A stretch of 33,065 nt of DNA from Holophagaceae bacterium (GTDB lineage Bacteria; Acidobacteriota; Holophagae; Holophagales; Holophagaceae). Made by a program: the position numbers and the translations under genes. The stretch is from assembly GCA_025363715.1 (NCBI GenBank), contig JANYLR010000096.1, forward strand, positions 1 through 33,065, given 5' to 3'. Positions 31,742 to 33,065 of this stretch are shown here, in pieces. The notes under the pieces are model-generated. The model was not told the DNA's origin. It did not search any database and saw nothing but the letters and a program-made list of their open reading frames with translations. Within the stretch, counting starts at the first letter, position 1, and each line of letters starts with the position of its first letter.

Positions 31742-32992
31742 ATGCGAACCCTGGGCGTCCTGGCCATTCTTTCCCTCACCCCCACCACCCTGGCGGCCCA
31801 GGCGGGCCTCTTCTGGGATAAGCCCAATCCCAAACCCGCCAAGGACGAGAGCGCCATCAGCCAGCTGGAGGCCATGACGGGGCAGAAGATCGATCGCAGC
31901 AAGGTCGGCACCACCTTCAAGGTCCACAAACCGCCCCCGCCCCCACCGCCCAAGCCGGTGAAGCGGCAACTCACCACCAGCCAGCAGGCCACGGCCACCC
32001 TGGTGGGCGGTCTCTTCGGCGCCCTGCTCAACCAGGCGCTCCAGCCGACGCGTCCATCGGGTCCGGATCCCGCGGAACTGGCGCGGCTCGAGGCCGAGCG
32101 GCAGGAAGCGCTCCGGCAGGAACAGGCGGAATTGCAGGCCTGGGCCAACGCCTACTCCTCCCGCATGAACGCCCTGGTGGACCACCAGCGGCAGCAGCGC
32201 GGTGCCCAGAACCAGGAGAGCCTGGAGGGCCTGCGGGCTTCCCTTTCCGATGGCTGGGACAGCTCCAAGCCCCCGGCCGGCGGAGGCGGTCTCGCCGCCG
32301 CCCTCAGCGATCCCGTCCCCGCCCCCGCGGTGGTGGACCTGAGCGAAAGCCGGACCTTCACGCCCAGCCTCCTCCGGGAAGCCAACGGCAAGAAGCGCAC
32401 CACCCCCGTGTCGGCCGACGATCTGCTGAAGCGGCGGGAGGCCGCCCAGGCCCGGCTGAAGCTCATGATGGAGGAGAACAAGGATCTCCGCGTGCTGGGC
32501 CAGCGCTTCTACGAACTGGAGGCGGAACTGAGCCGGCTGAAGCGGCAGGCCACCAGCCTGGGCACCGAAGGACGGGCCATCCAGCACGAGATGGATTTCT
32601 GGGGCTGGCGGATCGAGCAGGCCACCCAGGCCTGCATGGAACGGGGCACGAGCCTCTTCACAGATGTCATCCTGCCCAAGGGGACCAGTGCCGGGCTGAA
32701 GCGCCTGCAGAAGAACCCGAAGCTCTGGAACCAGACCATGCAGTCCTTCAACGATCTGAATGAATTCACAGAATTCACCACCAATTTGGCAGATCGCTAC
32801 GACGCGGCCGGGCAGGCCCTCGACTGGGTCAAGGCCAAGCACAGCCTCATGAAGAACGTGGATTTCATCGCCACCAACCTCCAGTTCGCCTCGTCGAAAT
32901 TCGAGCCCGTGAGCCTGCACTGGTCCGAGGTTCATACGCGAATTCGCGATAGAGTGAGTGGTGGGGCGGGTTGGGGTCAGATTCAATTTTGA
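31742..32992 (+). CDS. Secreted coiled-coil protein of unknown function
   Basis: The 416-residue product starts 4 nt after paralog B, with GGAGGTGA overlapping that gene's end, so it is in the same operon. A signal peptide (MRTLGVLAILSLTPTTLAAQA) is followed by a run of seven prolines (about 60-67), then a glycine/alanine-rich hydrophobic segment (ATATLVGGLFGALLNQAL, about 80-97) that may insert in a membrane. Long coiled coils follow (about 105-145 and 225-275). The C-terminal 140 residues look globular and helical. I recognise no family. With the two PDZ-like proteins it may form an envelope assembly, which is inference from operon structure only. Confidence 0.65.
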   Translation: MRTLGVLAILSLTPTTLAAQAGLFWDKPNPKPAKDESAISQLEAMTGQKIDRSKVGTTFKVHKPPPPPPPKPVKRQLTTSQQATATLVGGLFGALLNQALQPTRPSGPDPAELARLEAERQEALRQEQAELQAWANAYSSRMNALVDHQRQQRGAQNQESLEGLRASLSDGWDSSKPPAGGGGLAAALSDPVPAPAVVDLSESRTFTPSLLREANGKKRTTPVSADDLLKRREAAQARLKLMMEENKDLRVLGQRFYELEAELSRLKRQATSLGTEGRAIQHEMDFWGWRIEQATQACMERGTSLFTDVILPKGTSAGLKRLQKNPKLWNQTMQSFNDLNEFTEFTTNLADRYDAAGQALDWVKAKHSLMKNVDFIATNLQFASSKFEPVSLHWSEVHTRIRDRVSGGAGWGQIQF

Positions 32993-33027
32993 TAACGTTG
33001 GCATGTAAATAGCACGATTATTGCGTA

Positions 33028-33055
33028 TTGACGGGCCTTTGGCACTGCTTATGTT
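33028..33055 (+). promoter_or_regulatory. Possible sigma-70 promoter at the window edge
   Basis: TTGACG (33028-33033) and TATGTT (33050-33055) are separated by 16 nt in an AT-richer stretch after the last gene. This could drive a gene beginning beyond the window. Only one sequence match supports it. Confidence 0.35.
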
Positions 33056-33065
33056 GGGTTCATGT

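Noticed and set aside
31139..33004. A roughly 620-codon minus-strand frame opposite the last two genes
   Set aside because: It spans two genes with good ribosome sites and signal-like starts on the plus strand, and it has a Gly/Leu/His-rich shadow composition.
1..33065. CRISPR array, insertion sequence, prophage or toxin-antitoxin module
   Set aside because: No regularly spaced repeats, transposase, integrase, phage structural gene or toxin/antitoxin pair was seen on either strand.

Overview
The window is a GC-rich, densely packed bacterial chromosome segment. A trimeric NAD-linked [FeFe]-hydrogenase with its radical-SAM maturases, many histidine kinases, an ECF sigma/ChrR-type anti-sigma pair and generally Acidobacteriota-like proteins point to an anaerobic or fermentative member of the Holophagae (Geothrix/Holophaga-like). 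This placement is inference from gene content; no rRNA or tRNA was seen.

Left part (1-6793): the end of an S9 peptidase, a DUF218/YdcF-like membrane protein, rsmI, a 24-codon ORF with a HypB-like Cys motif, a HypF lacking its acylphosphatase domain, a probably frameshifted two-helix membrane protein, a secreted protein of unknown function and an MFS exporter. A 340 bp gene-free stretch (6794-7135) with a long imperfect palindrome separates the MFS gene from the convergent hydrogenase block.

Central block (7136-22692, all on the minus strand). Read 5' to 3' it is: histidine kinase, ECF sigma factor, zinc-finger/cupin anti-sigma factor, EamA transporter, hydG, hydE, an operator-bearing gap, hydC, hydB fused to a GltD/NfnB-like flavoprotein, hydA, a stand-alone response regulator, a divergent [FeFe]-hydrogenase-like sensor fused to a histidine kinase (HydS-like), and a receiver-histidine kinase hybrid. 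HydC, HydB and HydA would form a soluble complex exchanging electrons among NADH, ferredoxin and H2. The extra GltD-like module adds a second FAD and pyridine-nucleotide site, possibly for NADP(H). HydE and HydG build the H-cluster; the third maturase, HydF, is not in the window. The HydS-like kinase and the two receiver proteins probably form an H2- or redox-sensing phosphorelay, but none of them has a DNA-binding output domain.

Right part (22773-33065): a GAF histidine kinase divergent from the sigma operon, a DegT-family aminotransferase, a cN-II-like HAD 5'-nucleotidase, a SprT-like metalloprotein, an unrecognised 189-residue protein, a secreted protein with a charged repetitive tail, two tandem paralogous PDZ-like secreted proteins and a secreted coiled-coil protein. 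The last three probably form one operon.

The most unusual material is the HydB-GltD fusion with its attached HydS-like phosphorelay, a perfect palindrome between the regulator and sensor genes, a double operator upstream of hydC, and the truncated hypF preceded by a HypB-like mini-ORF.
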